Assembly (NCBI GenBank): GCA_029779995.1
Contig: JAKOZM010000018.1
Location: 1 to 6,843, forward strand
Origin: Actinomycetes bacterium
Lineage (GTDB): Bacteria; Actinomycetota; Actinomycetes; S36-B12; UBA10799
Length of the DNA: 6,843 nucleotides
Direction of reading: 5' to 3'
Shown here: positions 5,791-6,843 of the stretch, piece after piece
How positions within the stretch are numbered: the first letter of the stretch is position 1
How the letters are laid out: each line of letters opens with the position of its first letter
The notes under the pieces: model-generated
What the model was told of the DNA's origin: nothing
The model's database searches: none
What the model saw: only the letters and a program-made list of their open reading frames with translations
Made by a program: the position numbers and the translations under genes

Positions 5791-6386
5791 CAGGAGGTGG
5801 TGGGGAGAGTCTGCGCCGCGTCCACAGCGGTCACATCGGTGGTGATGGTGGAGATCGGGAAGCTGATCTCGTCGAGGGTTTCCACCGCGACGATCCGCAC
5901 GGTGATCAGCCCCGCGGCCAGCGGCCGGGAGGCGGAGTCCTGCTTGCCGGGGCCGGTCTCCTCGGTCAGCTGCCGGGCGTCGATGCTCACCGTGCCGGTG
6001 ACATCCGGGCGCCGCAGGCAGATGTGGCGCAGGGCCAGCAGCACCCGGTCACGCCCGATCGAGGCCAAGGTGAGCTGCCCGGACTGCGGGGACACCACCA
6101 GCACACCGAGGTCCAGCTGGTAGGTGCACGTCCACTCGGTGCAGGCGCCGCCCTCCTCGGCCTTCATGCCCAGCAGTTCCGCGCTGGTCACGATCACTGA
6201 CGGCAGCTTGTCGGACCGGTCGGGGAACTCGTCGGCGCACATCACGTGCGGGTCGGGCGGCCACACGGCCGGCTCGTTGTCCACGTCGACCGGTGGGACC
6301 TGCGCCCGGACCTCCGACAGGAAGCCCGGGAGCAGCTCGATCAGGTGCGCCTCGGTGAGCCTGCGCACACCCTCATGGCCGAGCAT
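5790..6386 (-). CDS. Putative tail terminator / neck-proximal protein (198 aa)
   Basis: I chose the ATG at 6386-6384 over an in-frame GTG at 6398. A GGGAG sits 5 nt before the ATG, and the ATG overlaps the upstream stop as TGATG, which suggests coupling. The protein opens with MLGHEGVRRLTEAHLIELLP, an amphipathic helix. It then has a Pro/Asp-rich acidic segment (VPPVDVDNEPAVWPPDP, about 33-49) and alternating beta-like strands (KLPSVIVTSAELLG, TYQLDLGVLVVSP, AGLITVRIVAVETLDEI). It ends in a Thr/Asp-rich tail. Cysteines lie near residues 54, 86, 91 and 125. I do not recognise a specific family. In contractile phages, the gene between the completion/neck protein and the sheath commonly encodes the tail terminator, which caps the last tube and sheath rings, so the role is inferred from synteny. 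It could instead be another connector protein. Confidence 0.55.
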   Translation of the reverse strand: MLGHEGVRRLTEAHLIELLPGFLSEVRAQVPPVDVDNEPAVWPPDPHVMCADEFPDRSDKLPSVIVTSAELLGMKAEEGGACTEWTCTYQLDLGVLVVSPQSGQLTLASIGRDRVLLALRHICLRRPDVTGTVSIDARQLTEETGPGKQDSASRPLAAGLITVRIVAVETLDEISFPISTITTDVTAVDAAQTLPTTS

Positions 6387-6843
6387 CAGGACTCCCACGG
6401 TTTCACGATGTGCTTCGCGATCAGGTCACGGACCTGGGCGCGTTCACCCTTCGTGAAGGCGGGCAGCGGGTCACGTTTCGGCATCCGCTTGGTGCCGTGC
6501 TTGTGCAGCACCCAGTGCGGGGCGGTGCGCCCGGCAGGCCCGAACACCGCATACTTCGCGCCGGCCTTCGCGGGCCGCGCATCGGTGACGGACCGTTTCA
6601 ACAGCCCCGTGCGCACCAACGTCCGCCCGCCCAGACCCTCCCCGCGGCGTGCCACGATGTAGCGCGGCGACAGCGGCTTCCACTTCGGGCGGCCACCCTT
6701 AGCGAACAGGTCCTTCTGCCGGCGCGCGAACAACTCGCCCACGTCGGGCCACACATCGTCGAGGTTGTCCGCCCCGCGCCCGACCCCCTCGAGCTTCTTC
6801 AGGAGGCGGGAGGATCCCTTGACTTCGACTTCGCCGCCGATCA
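6386..6843 (-). CDS. Phage virion morphogenesis / tail completion protein (Mu gpG / P2 gpS-like), partial at right edge
   Basis: The frame is open from the window edge to a TGA at 6388-6386, giving at least 151 codons. A GTG at 6754 is possible, but the frame continues upstream with sensible protein (IGGEVEVKGSSRLLKKLEGV). The two bases at the edge (6842-6843) complement to '?TG', so the true start may be the very codon that is cut, giving about 152 aa. The protein is basic, with an N-terminal helical stretch, then WKPLSPRYIVARRGEG, then RTLVRTGLLKRSVTDARP. A 'W-x-P-L-S-x' block followed by 'L-x-x-T-G-x-L-x-x-S' is the pattern I associate with the virion morphogenesis family (Mu gpG, P2 gpS; Pfam Phage_tail_S). 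Members act at the head-tail junction or in tail completion. The position just before a terminator-like gene and the sheath fits. The family call is by eye; the exact head-tail role is inferred. Confidence 0.75.
   Translation of the reverse strand, partial: IGGEVEVKGSSRLLKKLEGVGRGADNLDDVWPDVGELFARRQKDLFAKGGRPKWKPLSPRYIVARRGEGLGGRTLVRTGLLKRSVTDARPAKAGAKYAVFGPAGRTAPHWVLHKHGTKRMPKRDPLPAFTKGERAQVRDLIAKHIVKPWES
6392..6396 (-). promoter_or_regulatory. Shine-Dalgarno GGGAG that sets the 6386 start
   Basis: On the minus strand GGGAG lies 5 nt before the ATG at 6386 and inside the 3' end of the upstream coding region. It falls within the coding part of the longer GTG-start version (6398), so it argues for the shorter start. 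Confidence 0.6.

Noticed and set aside
1..6843. A cellular contractile injection system (eCIS/T6SS) instead of a phage tail
   Set aside because: The virion morphogenesis protein, paired chaperones with frameshift and a long hydrophobic tape measure are phage traits. No AAA ATPase or T6SS component is visible, though a phage-derived tailocin cannot be excluded from this window.

Overview
The window is a contiguous piece of a contractile-tail (myovirus-type) morphogenesis operon, all on the minus strand, so genes are read from the right edge to the left edge. Base composition is strongly GC-rich, with mostly G or C at third codon positions and several GTG starts. Together with the style of the tape measure and hub proteins, this suggests a phage or prophage of a high-GC actinobacterium. 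No host gene, integrase, att site, tRNA or insertion sequence is present, so a free phage, a prophage and a tailocin cannot be told apart.

Gene order (5' to 3' on the minus strand): (1) a virion morphogenesis / tail completion protein cut at the right edge; (2) a 198-aa protein in the tail-terminator position; (3) tail sheath, 463 aa; (4) tail tube, 139 aa; (5) tail assembly chaperone, 176 aa, with a 72-codon continuation in the -1 frame that fills the apparent gap before the next gene; (6) tape measure protein, 624 aa, with a zinc-peptidase-like (M15-type) segment near its C terminus; (7) a 168-aa tail protein in the hub-adaptor (P2 gpU-like) position; (8) an unrecognised 67-aa protein; (9) a baseplate-hub-like protein that runs off the left edge.

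The genes are packed almost without gaps: stop/start overlaps (TGATG, two GTGA, one 8-nt), two 13-nt spacers that hold Shine-Dalgarno sequences, and one single-base gap. This points to one transcript with translational coupling. No promoter or terminator was found inside the window. The products would act together: sheath and tube polymerise over a length set by the tape measure, chaperones keep the tape measure soluble, the terminator and completion proteins cap the head-proximal end, and the hub group starts tube growth at the baseplate.

Most of the window is ordinary tail biology. The points most worth a second look are the probable -1 programmed frameshift at a non-canonical slip site, the peptidase-like segment embedded in the tape measure, the unidentified 67-aa gene, and the very tryptophan-rich segment of the hub-like protein. 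I see no evidence of an unknown defence or mobile system here.
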